Position numbers and translations under genes: made by a program. Positions 1 to 7,678 of a stretch of 24,315 bases of DNA are shown here, piece by piece. Every line of letters starts with the position of its first letter. Position 1 is the first letter of the stretch. Source of the DNA: Nitrosotalea sp. (GTDB lineage Archaea > Halobacteriota > Syntropharchaeia > Alkanophagales > Methanospirareceae); contig DYFG01000008.1 of assembly GCA_020725315.1 (NCBI GenBank), forward strand, positions 1 through 24,315. The letters are read 5' to 3'. The notes under the pieces are model-generated. The model was not told the DNA's origin, ran no database searches, and saw only the letters and a list, made by a program, of their open reading frames with translations.

Positions 1-36
1 TTTCATCACATTAAACCATCCATCATCTTCCACCAT
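1..36 (-). CDS. 5' tip of an unidentified gene, cut by the window edge
   Basis: An ATG at 36 opens a minus-strand frame that runs off the left edge of the window after 12 codons (MVEDDGWFNVMK). A TATA-like stretch (GTTTAAATATTT, minus strand, 72-61) lies about 30 nt upstream, the spacing expected for a leaderless archaeal transcript. Only the promoter-like context supports the call. Twelve residues are too few to name a family, and the frame could be chance. Confidence 0.35.
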   Translation of the reverse strand, partial: MVEDDGWFNVMK

Positions 37-131
37 TCTACTATTTTATATTACTATCTGAAATATTTAAACTTCATCAAAGAGTGCTTTCGGGGATACT
101 AAGTCCGGGATGCAGAAGCTGCTTCACTTAC

Positions 132-2162
132 TTAAGCCTCTTTTACCATTTCCTTGAACTCTGCCTCATCGATGATCTTCACACCGAGCTTCTTCGCCTG
201 CTCTAACTTAGAACCCGCTTCCTCGCCTGCGACCACATAATCAGTCTTCTTCGAGACGCTCGACGCCACTTTTCCGCCCAGCCGCTCCACCATTCTCTTC
301 GCGTCCTCTCTCGGCATTGAGATGCGTCCGGTGAAGACAAACGTCTTCCCTGCCAGAATTCTTTCCACTCCCTCTTCCACTTCACGGGCCTTCTTTTCAT
401 ACCTCACACCCGCTCGTTCCAGCTTCGCTAACAATTCCTTCGTGCTCTCCTGCTCGAAGAAGAGGAGAATGCTCTTCGCGACCTCCGGGCCGATCTCCGG
501 TACGCGGATCAAATCCTCATACCTCGCGTTCCGCAATTCGTCCATGTCGTTGAAGTTGTCAGCCAGCAACGATGCCGTATGCTCGCCCACATGCCGTATC
601 CCCAGCGCATGAAGGAGTCGCGCGAATGTCGTCTCCTTGCTCTTTTCAATCGCATCCAGTATGTTCTGAGCTAATTTCTCACCCATCCGTTCCAACTTCA
701 GGAGGTCATGTTTCGTTAAGAAGAACAAATCCGCAGCATCAGAGACCAATTTTCTATCCACCAGCTGCTCGATGAGCTTCTCTCCCAGCCCCTCTATATT
801 CAGTGCTCGCAGCGATGCGAAATGTTTTATTCGTTCCTTTAACTGCGCGCTGCATGAAATCCCGATACACCGCACAATCGGTCCCTCTTTGAGCACGTCC
901 GCTCCGCAGACCGGACATATCTCAGGCATCCGGAATTCTTGCTCCACGCCCGTCCTCTTTGACTTTATCACACTCACAACCTCTGGTATAACGTCACCTG
1001 CTCGTTCCACCACTACGGTATCGCCAATCCGCACGTCCTTCTTCCTCAACTCATCCTCATTATGCAAGGTCGCCCGACTTACCGTCACCCCGGCAATCTG
1101 CACCGGCTCGAGTACCGCAACCGGCGTGAGTGCGCCGGTTCGCCCCACTTGCACTAGTATGTCGTTCACCACCGTAAACTCCTCCTGCGCCGGGAATTTG
1201 TATGCAAGTGCCCATCGCGGGCTCCTTGAAATCGTCCCGAGCGTGTTCTGTTGCGCTATGCTATTTACCTTCACCACGACACCATCAATCTCATAATCCA
1301 GATCATCCCGTTTCTCCTCCACTTCTTTATGGTACGTGATTACCTTCTCGATGGTCTCAAACCGTCTGATCAAAGGATTCACTTTGAATCCTATCCGTCG
1401 CAGATAGTCCAATACTTCCCACTGCGTTGAAAACTCCTTTCCTTCCGTTCTGCCGACCCCATAGGCAAAAAAATCGAGCGGGCGAGAAGCGGTAACCCTC
1501 GGGTCAAGCTGTCGTACCGAACCCGCAGCCGCATTCCTCGGATTCGCAAACATCTTCTCCCCTTTCTCCCCTAACTCCTTATTCAGCTCTTTGAATCTGC
1601 TCAGAGGCATGAACACTTCCCCTCTCACTTCCAGCAAGGAAAGGGGAGCGTTAACTCCCTCAACAGCAAAAATACGTAGCGGTATTGTCTTTATCGTCTT
1701 CAGATTCTGTGTTATATCCTCCCCGGTATACCCATCTCCTCGTGTACTTCCTACAACAAAACTGCCATCCTCATATATCAGTTCCATAGCCAATCCATCT
1801 ATCTTCGGCTCCACCACATACTCTATCTCCTCTCCTCCGAGCATCCTTCTCACCCGGTCATCGAAATCTCTCACCTCCTCCTCGGCAGTAACACTGTTCA
1901 AGCTCAGCATCGGTATGCTGTGCTCGTAGGTACCAAATTCCTCCAGAGGCTTCGCTCCAACCCTTTGCGTTGGAGAATCAGCCGTTATCAGATCTGGATA
2001 CGTGCGCTCAAGCTCCTCTAACTCCTGAAAGTGTCTATCGTATTCAGCATCCGAAATCTCAGGCTCATTCAATACATAATACCGGTAGTTGTGGTAGTGT
2101 ATCTTCTCCCTTAAATCCTGTATATATTTCCTTATTGTCTCTTTTTCTCCTCCACCACCCAT
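132..2162 (-). CDS. ligA: NAD-dependent DNA ligase LigA
   Basis: Seals nicks in duplex DNA using NAD+, as in bacterial replication and repair. At 676 aa it matches full-length LigA. The order is: N-terminal Ia domain (HYHNYRYYVLNEPEISDAEYD, about 22-42, which binds the NMN half of NAD), adenylation domain with nucleotidyl lysine K120 in EPKIDG, OB domain, four-cysteine zinc finger near 415-440 (CPVCGAD then CIGISC), helix-hairpin-helix repeats, and a C-terminal BRCT domain from about 598 (LAGKTFVFTGR). The start at 2162 is supported because domain Ia begins within 20 residues and there is no other close start. Most archaea use only an ATP-dependent ligase, so this gene was probably acquired from bacteria; haloarchaea and ANME-type archaea are known exceptions. 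A TATA-like run lies directly against its start codon and probably serves the divergent rpsB. Confidence 0.97.
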   Translation of the reverse strand: MGGGGEKETIRKYIQDLREKIHYHNYRYYVLNEPEISDAEYDRHFQELEELERTYPDLITADSPTQRVGAKPLEEFGTYEHSIPMLSLNSVTAEEEVRDFDDRVRRMLGGEEIEYVVEPKIDGLAMELIYEDGSFVVGSTRGDGYTGEDITQNLKTIKTIPLRIFAVEGVNAPLSLLEVRGEVFMPLSRFKELNKELGEKGEKMFANPRNAAAGSVRQLDPRVTASRPLDFFAYGVGRTEGKEFSTQWEVLDYLRRIGFKVNPLIRRFETIEKVITYHKEVEEKRDDLDYEIDGVVVKVNSIAQQNTLGTISRSPRWALAYKFPAQEEFTVVNDILVQVGRTGALTPVAVLEPVQIAGVTVSRATLHNEDELRKKDVRIGDTVVVERAGDVIPEVVSVIKSKRTGVEQEFRMPEICPVCGADVLKEGPIVRCIGISCSAQLKERIKHFASLRALNIEGLGEKLIEQLVDRKLVSDAADLFFLTKHDLLKLERMGEKLAQNILDAIEKSKETTFARLLHALGIRHVGEHTASLLADNFNDMDELRNARYEDLIRVPEIGPEVAKSILLFFEQESTKELLAKLERAGVRYEKKAREVEEGVERILAGKTFVFTGRISMPREDAKRMVERLGGKVASSVSKKTDYVVAGEEAGSKLEQAKKLGVKIIDEAEFKEMVKEA

Positions 2163-2201
2163 ATTTATATATATTAGGTCGGTGAATAAGATAATAGAAC
2201 T
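2161..2201 (+). promoter_or_regulatory. Promoter region of the rpsB operon
   Basis: The 40-bp gap between divergent ligA and rpsB holds an AT-only TATA-like run (TATTTATATATATTA, about 2162-2176) 26 to 40 nt upstream of the rpsB ATG. That spacing predicts a transcript with a leader of only a few bases. No Shine-Dalgarno sequence precedes the ATG, consistent with this. Confidence 0.6.
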
Positions 2202-2825
2202 ATGGCGCAGGAAAACGAAAATGAGGAGACGTTAATACCCAGCACTGATTACTTAGCGAGTGGTGTCCATATAGGCACGCAGCAAAAAACCGGTGACATG
2301 AAGAGATTCATCTATCAGGCAAGACCAGATGGCTTGTATCTGTTAGCTATAAAGATGATGGATAAACGGCTGAGAATAGCAGCGCGGTTTTTGGCAAATT
2401 ACGAGCCTTCTTCTATACTGGTTGTATCCGCACGAGAATATGGGCATCATCCGGTGAGCATCTTCGCTAAGGTTACGGGAGTAGAGGCAATAGTCGGCAG
2501 ATTTATACCAGGAACTCTAACGAATCCTGAATCAGCATACTTCACCGAGCCTGCTATACTGGTCGTGACCGACCCGATGACCGATGAGCAGGCGTTGAAA
2601 GAAGGGGTGCACGCTGGTATACCTATCGTGGCGCTCTGTGACACGAATAATTCTTCCACTAACATCGATCTTATCATTCCCACGAATAACAAGGGTAGAA
2701 AGGCGCTTGCCACTGTTTACTGGCTCCTTGCACGGGAGATGCTAAGGGAACGGTATCGTAGAGAAGGTAAAGAAGAAGAATTCACGTTCGATTATAAAGA
2801 GGAGGATTTTGAGGCGGAGATATAA
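2202..2825 (+). CDS. rpsB: Small-subunit ribosomal protein S2 (uS2), archaeal type
   Basis: Structural protein of the 30S subunit. The 207-aa sequence has the archaeal/eukaryotic uS2 core: YLASGVHIGTQQKTGDMKRF near the N-terminus, YLLAIKMMDKRLRIAARFL, the GRFIPGTLTNP loop and FTEPAILVVTDP, then the CDTNNSSTNIDLIIPTNNKG segment (about 145-165). It ends in an acidic tail. It is the first gene of a plus-strand series and is followed after 18 bp by the MEMO gene, an rpsB-MEMO arrangement familiar from other euryarchaea. Nothing unusual is seen. Confidence 0.98.
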   Translation: MAQENENEETLIPSTDYLASGVHIGTQQKTGDMKRFIYQARPDGLYLLAIKMMDKRLRIAARFLANYEPSSILVVSAREYGHHPVSIFAKVTGVEAIVGRFIPGTLTNPESAYFTEPAILVVTDPMTDEQALKEGVHAGIPIVALCDTNNSSTNIDLIIPTNNKGRKALATVYWLLAREMLRERYRREGKEEEFTFDYKEEDFEAEI

Positions 2826-2843
2826 ACTAAACAAACGGCAAAA

Positions 2844-3644
2844 ATGAGAAGAGCGGTCGTAGCAGGTGCCTTTTATGAAGGAGAAAGGAGCAGATTGCAA
2901 AACCAGCTACAAAATTGCTTCTCTGGTATAAGAAGAGAAGAGGACAAGGGTATTCTCGGTGCTGTCGTTCCTCACGCGGGATACATGTATTCTGGCAGAG
3001 TGGCGGCGAGTGTCTATGCTAAACTTCCCCGGGCTGATATCTTTCTCATTCTCGGTACTAATCATCAAGGTATCGGGTCGCTGGTTGCTCTCTCAAAAGA
3101 GAGATGGTCAACTCCTTTAGGGGACGTGGAAGCTGATGAAGCGTTTGTGGAGGGTCTACCAAAACGGATCATTGATGTAGACGAAACTGCGCATAGCTAC
3201 GAGCATTCCATCGAAGTCCAACTCCCTTTTCTTCAATATCTCTTTGGTAGAAAGTTCCACTTCGTTCCTCTTTCTATCGCGTTAACCGATGAGGATACAA
3301 CGAGGGAGATTGGAGAAGACCTGGCTAACACGATTGCTAAAATCGAGAAAAAAGTGGTTGTGCTCGCATCTTCGGATTTTACTCATTATGAACCCGATAG
3401 GATAGCGAGGGAGAAGGACGGATATGTGATAGAAGCGATAAATGAGTTGGATGTTGCGAAGTTCTACAACAGGGTGTATGAACGAAACGTGACAGCATGT
3501 GGCATTGCTCCAATAGCTGCGATGATGCACGCAACAAAGAAGCTCGGTGCAACTGAAGGGAAGTTGATTAAATACGCAACAAGTGCGGACATCACGGGCG
3601 ACCATCGTGCCGTTGTCGGATACGGTGGCATCATCATCATTTAA
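2844..3644 (+). CDS. MEMO1-family protein (AmmeMemoRadiSam protein B)
   Basis: Member of the MEMO family (PF01875), a metal-binding fold related to extradiol dioxygenases and widespread in archaea; the reaction is not firmly known. The 266-aa protein shows the family signatures in order: VVPHAGYMYSGRVAASVY (about 34-51), LILGTNHQG, HSYEHSIEVQLPFLQYLF, ASSDFTHYEP and CGIAPIAAMM. The conserved histidines in PHAGY, NHQG and EHSIEVQLP correspond to the proposed metal site. Its usual length is about 260-290 aa, so it is complete. Its AmmeMemoRadiSam partners (AMMECR1 and the dedicated radical SAM protein) are not recognisable here; the radical SAM gene at 5519 belongs to a different family. Confidence 0.95.
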   Translation: MRRAVVAGAFYEGERSRLQNQLQNCFSGIRREEDKGILGAVVPHAGYMYSGRVAASVYAKLPRADIFLILGTNHQGIGSLVALSKERWSTPLGDVEADEAFVEGLPKRIIDVDETAHSYEHSIEVQLPFLQYLFGRKFHFVPLSIALTDEDTTREIGEDLANTIAKIEKKVVVLASSDFTHYEPDRIAREKDGYVIEAINELDVAKFYNRVYERNVTACGIAPIAAMMHATKKLGATEGKLIKYATSADITGDHRAVVGYGGIIII

Positions 3645-3679
3645 TTTTTAACACCTCCTCGTCTCGTAGGTATAGTAGT

Positions 3680-4462
3680 ATGCACCGAAAAAACCTGAAG
3701 CATGCCCTAGTTCCTGCCTGTCGGATGTTTTTCGAAGAATTTTTGATGAGTGACTTCTTTGTGCATGAAGATGGAATGCCGTTTCTTGTTACTCCAACCT
3801 GTGCAAAATGTAATAGGCTCTTTGGCGTTGGAGAAGTACGAGAAGTGGAGAAAAGGGGAAAGATATTCCGGGTAACCATAAACGACTCAACCGCCTCCTT
3901 GAATATCTATACCAATAAGGGTATTGAACGGGGAAGGATTATCAATGCACATGAAGATGAAAAAAGGACTTACATCGCTTTTCTCGGCACGGTACGTCTG
4001 CGCGCAGGTGTGGGGACGGGGAAACGTGCTATCATACTGGCTGAAGAAGTGAGAGCAGCAGAGGAACGTGAACGAAATGGGGGGATACTAAACACCGCAT
4101 GGAGGACAATAGAGAGGATAGAGCTACTTCGCTCAAAGAAACAAGATAACATGCATTTGGATACGGTCATTTTAAAAGAAGCGCTGGAACGTTATGCGAT
4201 TGACGATGATAAACTGGATGCCTTAGCGCGCACCGCAATAAACGCCGTAAAGCGCATGTGGCAGCAGTACCATGAAACGACTCAGGAGATGATATTAGAA
4301 ATGGTGAAGAAGGCTGGGAAGAGCGGTATGGAACGTGGTGAGTTAGTGAGAGCGTTGAAGAAGCAGGGGTTAACTGAGGAGGTGGTAGATGAGGTAATTG
4401 ACAACCTTATCCAGGAGATGAGATGCTACGAGCTTGATAGTGGGGTTCTAATTTTACCATAA
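3680..4462 (+). CDS. RPA-associated OB-fold protein (Rpap family, COG3390)
   Basis: Resembles the archaeal RPA-associated proteins (Rpap, COG3390), which in haloarchaea are encoded beside, and work with, single-strand-DNA-binding RPA subunits in replication and repair. The 260-aa sequence begins with a segment like the family N-terminus (LVPACRMFFEEF, then LVTPTCAKCNRLFGVGEV). An OB-fold-like part follows (about 40-125), then a helical linker, and a winged-helix-like C-terminus from about 203 (MVKKAGKSGMERGELVRALK). I kept the start at 3680 because the ALVPACRMF stretch aligns with known N-termini; an internal Met at residue 16 is possible. No RPA gene lies next to it. It runs in series with the MEMO gene upstream and dph2 4 bp downstream. 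Confidence 0.7.
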   Translation: MHRKNLKHALVPACRMFFEEFLMSDFFVHEDGMPFLVTPTCAKCNRLFGVGEVREVEKRGKIFRVTINDSTASLNIYTNKGIERGRIINAHEDEKRTYIAFLGTVRLRAGVGTGKRAIILAEEVRAAEERERNGGILNTAWRTIERIELLRSKKQDNMHLDTVILKEALERYAIDDDKLDALARTAINAVKRMWQQYHETTQEMILEMVKKAGKSGMERGELVRALKKQGLTEEVVDEVIDNLIQEMRCYELDSGVLILP

Positions 4463-4466
4463 TACC

Positions 4467-5528
4467 ATGGAGAAGAGACCATACGAGTTCGAGTTGGAGC
4501 GGATAAAAGCGTTGATAAAAGAAAGAGGAGCGAGAAGAGTTGGACTCCAGCTCCCCGAGGGTCTTAAAACCGTGGCGATTGAGATTGCTGCTGAGATTTC
4601 AAAAGAGACCGGGGTGGACGTGATACTATCCGGGAATTCATGCTATGGTGCATGCGATGTGGATGAGAAGCTGGCGAGAATCGTGGATATTCTCCTCCAT
4701 TTCGGACATTCTGAAAACCCTTTTAGAAAACACTTTCTTTCTGAAGAAAGAACCGGTGCTAAGAAAGAGTGTAATTCTTTTGGTAACGCTTTTCTTTCTA
4801 AGAAAAGGTTTGTGCTAGAAGAGAATTATCAAGAAAAGATTATTTTTATAGAACTCAGAAGCACCGTTGACATTAATCCGATGGTGGAGAGCGCTATAGC
4901 TGAACTAAAAGGGGACAGCGTGGGATTAGTAGCGACGGTACAGCATGTTCATGCTTTGAACGAAGCAAAAAGAGTACTTAATCGTTCTGGAAAGAAGGTG
5001 GTAATAGGTAAATCGCATAGCTTAAAATACGATGGTCAGGTCTTGGGCTGTGAGTTCTCTTCGGCGATGGTTCCCTGCGATGAGATTCTGTTTATAGGCA
5101 GTGGAAGTTTTCATCCCGCAGGACTCACGCTGTATACCGGGAAGCGAGTAATTGCGGCTGACCCGTTCACCATGCAGATCAGCGTATTCGAGCCGGATGA
5201 GTTAAGAAAAAAGCGGTATGGCGTGATAGCACGCGCACTGGACGCGAAGTCCTTCGGGATGATCGTGGGTATAAAAAGCGGTCAGTTTAATCTGAGCGAA
5301 GCTATCGCGTTACAGCGGAAAGCAGCTGCGAAAGGGTTAGATGCACATTTGATTACGATGGAGGAGATAACTGAAGCGAGCTTGCTCGGCTTTAAGGTCG
5401 ACGCTTTTGTGAATACCGCGTGTCCACGGTTAGCGGAGGATTTTGTTCATTTTAATAAGCCTGTTCTTTCAATCAACGAGTTTGATGTGGTTCTCGGCGA
5501 ACGGAGCTGGGATGGTGTATGGCAGTAA
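4467..5528 (+). CDS. dph2: 2-(3-amino-3-carboxypropyl)histidine synthase Dph2
   Basis: First enzyme of diphthamide synthesis. It uses a [4Fe-4S] cluster and SAM in a non-canonical radical reaction to transfer an aminocarboxypropyl group to a histidine of elongation factor 2. The three cluster cysteines are visible: C59 (NSCYGACD), C195 (GQVLGCEFS) and C319 (VNTACPRL). From memory the Pyrococcus horikoshii enzyme has them at 59, 163 and 287, so both later cysteines are displaced by 32. The displacement maps to an extra low-complexity segment at about residues 85-122, encoded by inverted-repeat DNA (separate entry). The rest, including LQLPEGLK, FGHS and FIGSGSFHPAGL, is normal, so the protein is probably functional. 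Its end overlaps the radical SAM gene by 10 bp. Confidence 0.95.
   Translation: MEKRPYEFELERIKALIKERGARRVGLQLPEGLKTVAIEIAAEISKETGVDVILSGNSCYGACDVDEKLARIVDILLHFGHSENPFRKHFLSEERTGAKKECNSFGNAFLSKKRFVLEENYQEKIIFIELRSTVDINPMVESAIAELKGDSVGLVATVQHVHALNEAKRVLNRSGKKVVIGKSHSLKYDGQVLGCEFSSAMVPCDEILFIGSGSFHPAGLTLYTGKRVIAADPFTMQISVFEPDELRKKRYGVIARALDAKSFGMIVGIKSGQFNLSEAIALQRKAAAKGLDAHLITMEEITEASLLGFKVDAFVNTACPRLAEDFVHFNKPVLSINEFDVVLGERSWDGVWQ
4719..4832 (+). repeat. T/A-rich inverted-repeat insertion inside dph2
   Basis: This stretch encodes the extra segment of Dph2 and contains two short perfect hairpins: CTTTCTT/AAGAAAG (4733-4750, loop TCTG) and CTTTTCTT/AAGAAAAG (4789-4807, loop TCT). A looser outer pairing joins ACACT near 4732 to AGTGT near 4770. 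The second hairpin and its left flank (CTTTTGGTAACGCTTTTCTT) resemble the sequence at 14288-14321 at the end of the MBL-fold gene (CTTTGGTAAAGCTTTCTTTT), which suggests one dispersed element family. The frame stays open through it. Exact borders are uncertain. Confidence 0.6.
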
Positions 5529-6697
5529 GTGAGAATAGGATTGTCTCCTCTAAAAAGGAGATACATGGTTGGTGGAATGGTATAGAACCTTATGGAATGA
5601 GAGAGTGCACATCAGAAAGGTTATTGATAAATCCCTATAATGGCTGCGAGCATGGCTGTTTCTTTTGTTATGCGCATGCGTTTCCAGGTTATTTCGCTCA
5701 CTTTCGTAAAACAGGCGTGATTACAGTATTCAAGGATTTTGATAAAGTTGTAGAGGAGCAATTGGAGAAGATACGGGTAGCAAGTTGTGGTTATTTATCG
5801 CCTGTCACAGATCCCTTTCAGCCGATAAACGAGAAGTATCGGTTGACTGAGAAGATTATGGAAGTCTTCGTGAGGAGAAACGTCCCGGTTGAAATAGTAA
5901 CAAAGGGAGAGATAAGTGAGGATGCGATAAGGCTTCTCAAGAAGCAGGAACACTCCTTCGCTCAACTTAGCACCCTGACACTGGATGAAGAAAAGAGAAG
6001 ATGGATGATGAAGGGCGGTGCTTCGACTGAGGAATTGCTGAGAAATGTAGAAAGACTTTCGAACGAAGATATCTTTACGGTTTGTCGGATTGACCCATTG
6101 CTGCCGTACATAACGAGCGACGAGAAAGAACTTGAAGAGTTGATAGAAAAGGTTGTTGATGCGGGTGCATCGCATATCATAACGAGTTGTGTGGATATAC
6201 CGAGGGCGATGGAGCGAGAGACATACGAGAAGATCGAGAGCAGGTATGGGAAGGAGATGAGGCGGAAATACGAAAGGTTATACGTGGAGGAAATGAACGG
6301 GAGGAGACATGCCCGAATTGAATATCGAAGAAAGTTGCTTGGGATGGTTAGGGAGATATGCGAGAAAAAGGGAGTGACGATGGGGTTGTGTATGGAGTTT
6401 GAGAAGGTTGTTGAAGGCGGCAAGGTGCGATTTAAGGGTTTAAATCAGGAGTTCATGACATCCACGAATTGTGAGGGGATAGATATACCGATCTATGTGA
6501 AGCGAGGGGGAGATGACAAATTTTCGCCTGTGGATGGTTGCTATGGGAATTGTTTAGCCTGTTATCACTCCTTTGAGGAGGCAAGATGTGGGATAGAAGA
6601 CTTGAAGAAGGCAGGTGCGTGGAAATTGAAGGATTATATGAGGTGGAGTAAGATTATTGAGGGAAAAAGAATGAAGCAAACTGTTTTGGATGTATGA
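5519..6697 (+). CDS. SPL-like radical SAM protein (COG1533 group)
   Basis: A 392-aa radical SAM protein with a CxxxCxxC cluster motif (C43, C47, C50 in NGCEHGCFFCYAH), of the form found in the spore-photoproduct-lyase-like COG1533 group. Supporting features are LINPYNGCEHGC and SPVTDPFQPINEKYRLT. A C-terminal cysteine-bearing part (GCYGNCLACYHSFEEARC, near 350) could hold a second cluster or zinc. Most COG1533 proteins have no known substrate, and DNA photolesion repair should not be assumed. The start overlaps dph2 by 10 bp and the stop overlaps the next gene by 4 bp, so the three genes are probably translated from one message. A role in translation-factor or RNA modification is possible but only inferred from position. 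Confidence 0.8.
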   Translation: MAVSENRIVSSKKEIHGWWNGIEPYGMRECTSERLLINPYNGCEHGCFFCYAHAFPGYFAHFRKTGVITVFKDFDKVVEEQLEKIRVASCGYLSPVTDPFQPINEKYRLTEKIMEVFVRRNVPVEIVTKGEISEDAIRLLKKQEHSFAQLSTLTLDEEKRRWMMKGGASTEELLRNVERLSNEDIFTVCRIDPLLPYITSDEKELEELIEKVVDAGASHIITSCVDIPRAMERETYEKIESRYGKEMRRKYERLYVEEMNGRRHARIEYRRKLLGMVREICEKKGVTMGLCMEFEKVVEGGKVRFKGLNQEFMTSTNCEGIDIPIYVKRGGDDKFSPVDGCYGNCLACYHSFEEARCGIEDLKKAGAWKLKDYMRWSKIIEGKRMKQTVLDV

Positions 6698-7488
6698 AAG
6701 AGGCTATAGAGGAATTTAAAAGGAAAATTGAAGAAGGTGAGTGGTTGTACATACCAAAGTATGTTGAAGAGCGTTTAGACGACTACCTCTTGAGTTTAAG
6801 ACATATTAATGTGAATAAAGTATGGAGAGAGATTAAGCGAAGTTATTACAGAGGTGATACTGCTGACTTGTATAGAGATAAACGGCACATAGTTGCTTAC
6901 CTCCGCTATTACTACTTCCTGAACTATCCCGCAATAAAGTGGATTTTGTTTAAAAATCTCGAAAAAGGAATGGATATAATACCAAAAAGGGATGGTGTAA
7001 TTAATGTTCTTGATTACGGAGCCGGCCCCGGGACAGCCTCTATGGCAATTTGTGACTTTATTAAAGAGGCAAGAGAAGCGGAGGTTTACAGAAATACAAA
7101 AGTAAGGCTCTTTTTTGTAGAAAAAGTGGAGGATTTCATAATATGTTACAAAAAAATGTTAAGGAGACATGAAATAGTGGATAGAGAACCAAATAGGGAT
7201 TACATAGAACAGGTTCATGGAATTAGAAAAGACTGTTACGATATAATAATTGCCTCTTATGTGTTAAATGAGCTGTCAAGAAAGAGAGATCTAAGAAATT
7301 TCCTAAAAACTATTCTTTATGGACTAAAGAATGGAGGTCATTTGATAATAGTCGAATCTGCCTATAAGGAAAAAAGAGATGTGTGGGATTTTTTAAAGAG
7401 TGAATGGGTGCGTGGGAGCTTTAAAATAGTGGATGCAAGTGGACCGCTTTGCTCTGAAGAAAGTTGTAAATTGAGGGATCGAGAGTGA
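6694..7488 (+). CDS. SAM-dependent methyltransferase, Rsm22-like
   Basis: The 264-aa protein has a class I methyltransferase core: motif I VLDYGAGPGTASMA (about 105-118), VRLFFVEK as motif II, IIIASYVLNELS as motif IV, and GLKNGGHLIIVES following. The YLRYYYFLNYPAIKWIL stretch ahead of motif I and the YGAGPGT form are like the Rsm22 family (PF09243), which acts on small-subunit rRNA or its assembly. A CSEESC pair near the C-terminus may match the cysteine region of that family. The start ATG overlaps the preceding stop (ATGA). The gene is visibly richer in A+T than its upstream neighbours, and its C-terminus is short for Rsm22; a downstream frame overlaps it. The family call is moderate, the methyltransferase call strong. 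Confidence 0.7.
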   Translation: MKEAIEEFKRKIEEGEWLYIPKYVEERLDDYLLSLRHINVNKVWREIKRSYYRGDTADLYRDKRHIVAYLRYYYFLNYPAIKWILFKNLEKGMDIIPKRDGVINVLDYGAGPGTASMAICDFIKEAREAEVYRNTKVRLFFVEKVEDFIICYKKMLRRHEIVDREPNRDYIEQVHGIRKDCYDIIIASYVLNELSRKRDLRNFLKTILYGLKNGGHLIIVESAYKEKRDVWDFLKSEWVRGSFKIVDASGPLCSEESCKLRDRE

Positions 7489-7595
7489 AAGAATATAAAG
7501 GAAAGGGGAAATTTCTCTCAACTGGCTGGGTTATAGAGAAAAATCCCACAGAGAGTGCGGAAAACATAACTCTTTGCAACGGAATAAAAAGTTAA
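7485..7595 (+). CDS. Short overlapping ORF after the methyltransferase gene
   Basis: A GTG at 7485 overlaps the preceding stop (GTGA) and opens a 36-aa frame starting VKEYKGKGKFLSTGWVIEKN. It could be a tiny coupled gene, or the displaced C-terminus of the methyltransferase if a one-base shift exists near 7485. No family is recognised, and chance is a real alternative. Confidence 0.25.
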   Translation: MKEYKGKGKFLSTGWVIEKNPTESAENITLCNGIKS

Positions 7596-7612
7596 AAATG
7601 CGGAAAAATGAA

Positions 7613-7646
7613 GGTACGTTTAAACGTACCAAAAAAAGGTTTATTA
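7613..7646 (+). promoter_or_regulatory. 18-bp palindrome plus TATA box before the nucleoside phosphorylase gene
   Basis: GGTACGTTTAAACGTACC at 7613-7630 is a perfect 18-bp palindrome. It is followed by an A-run that could serve as the purine-rich BRE, and by a TATA-like TTTATTA at 7640-7646, 33 to 39 bp before the ATG at 7679. A dimeric regulator bound immediately upstream of BRE/TATA would be placed to activate transcription. There is no T-run after it on either strand, so a terminator is less likely. Confidence 0.5.
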
Positions 7647-7678
7647 GTCGAGAGAATTTTTTAACGTAATGATGTACC

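Noticed and set aside
5519..6697. Radical SAM gene as the AmmeMemoRadiSam partner of the MEMO gene
   Set aside because: Its CEHGCFFC motif and length match the COG1533 SPL-like group, and it is not adjacent to the MEMO gene.
7613..7630. 18-bp palindrome as a transcription terminator
   Set aside because: The palindrome is followed by A, not T, on the plus strand, and on the minus strand no T-run follows it in the direction of transcription; it lies just before a promoter.
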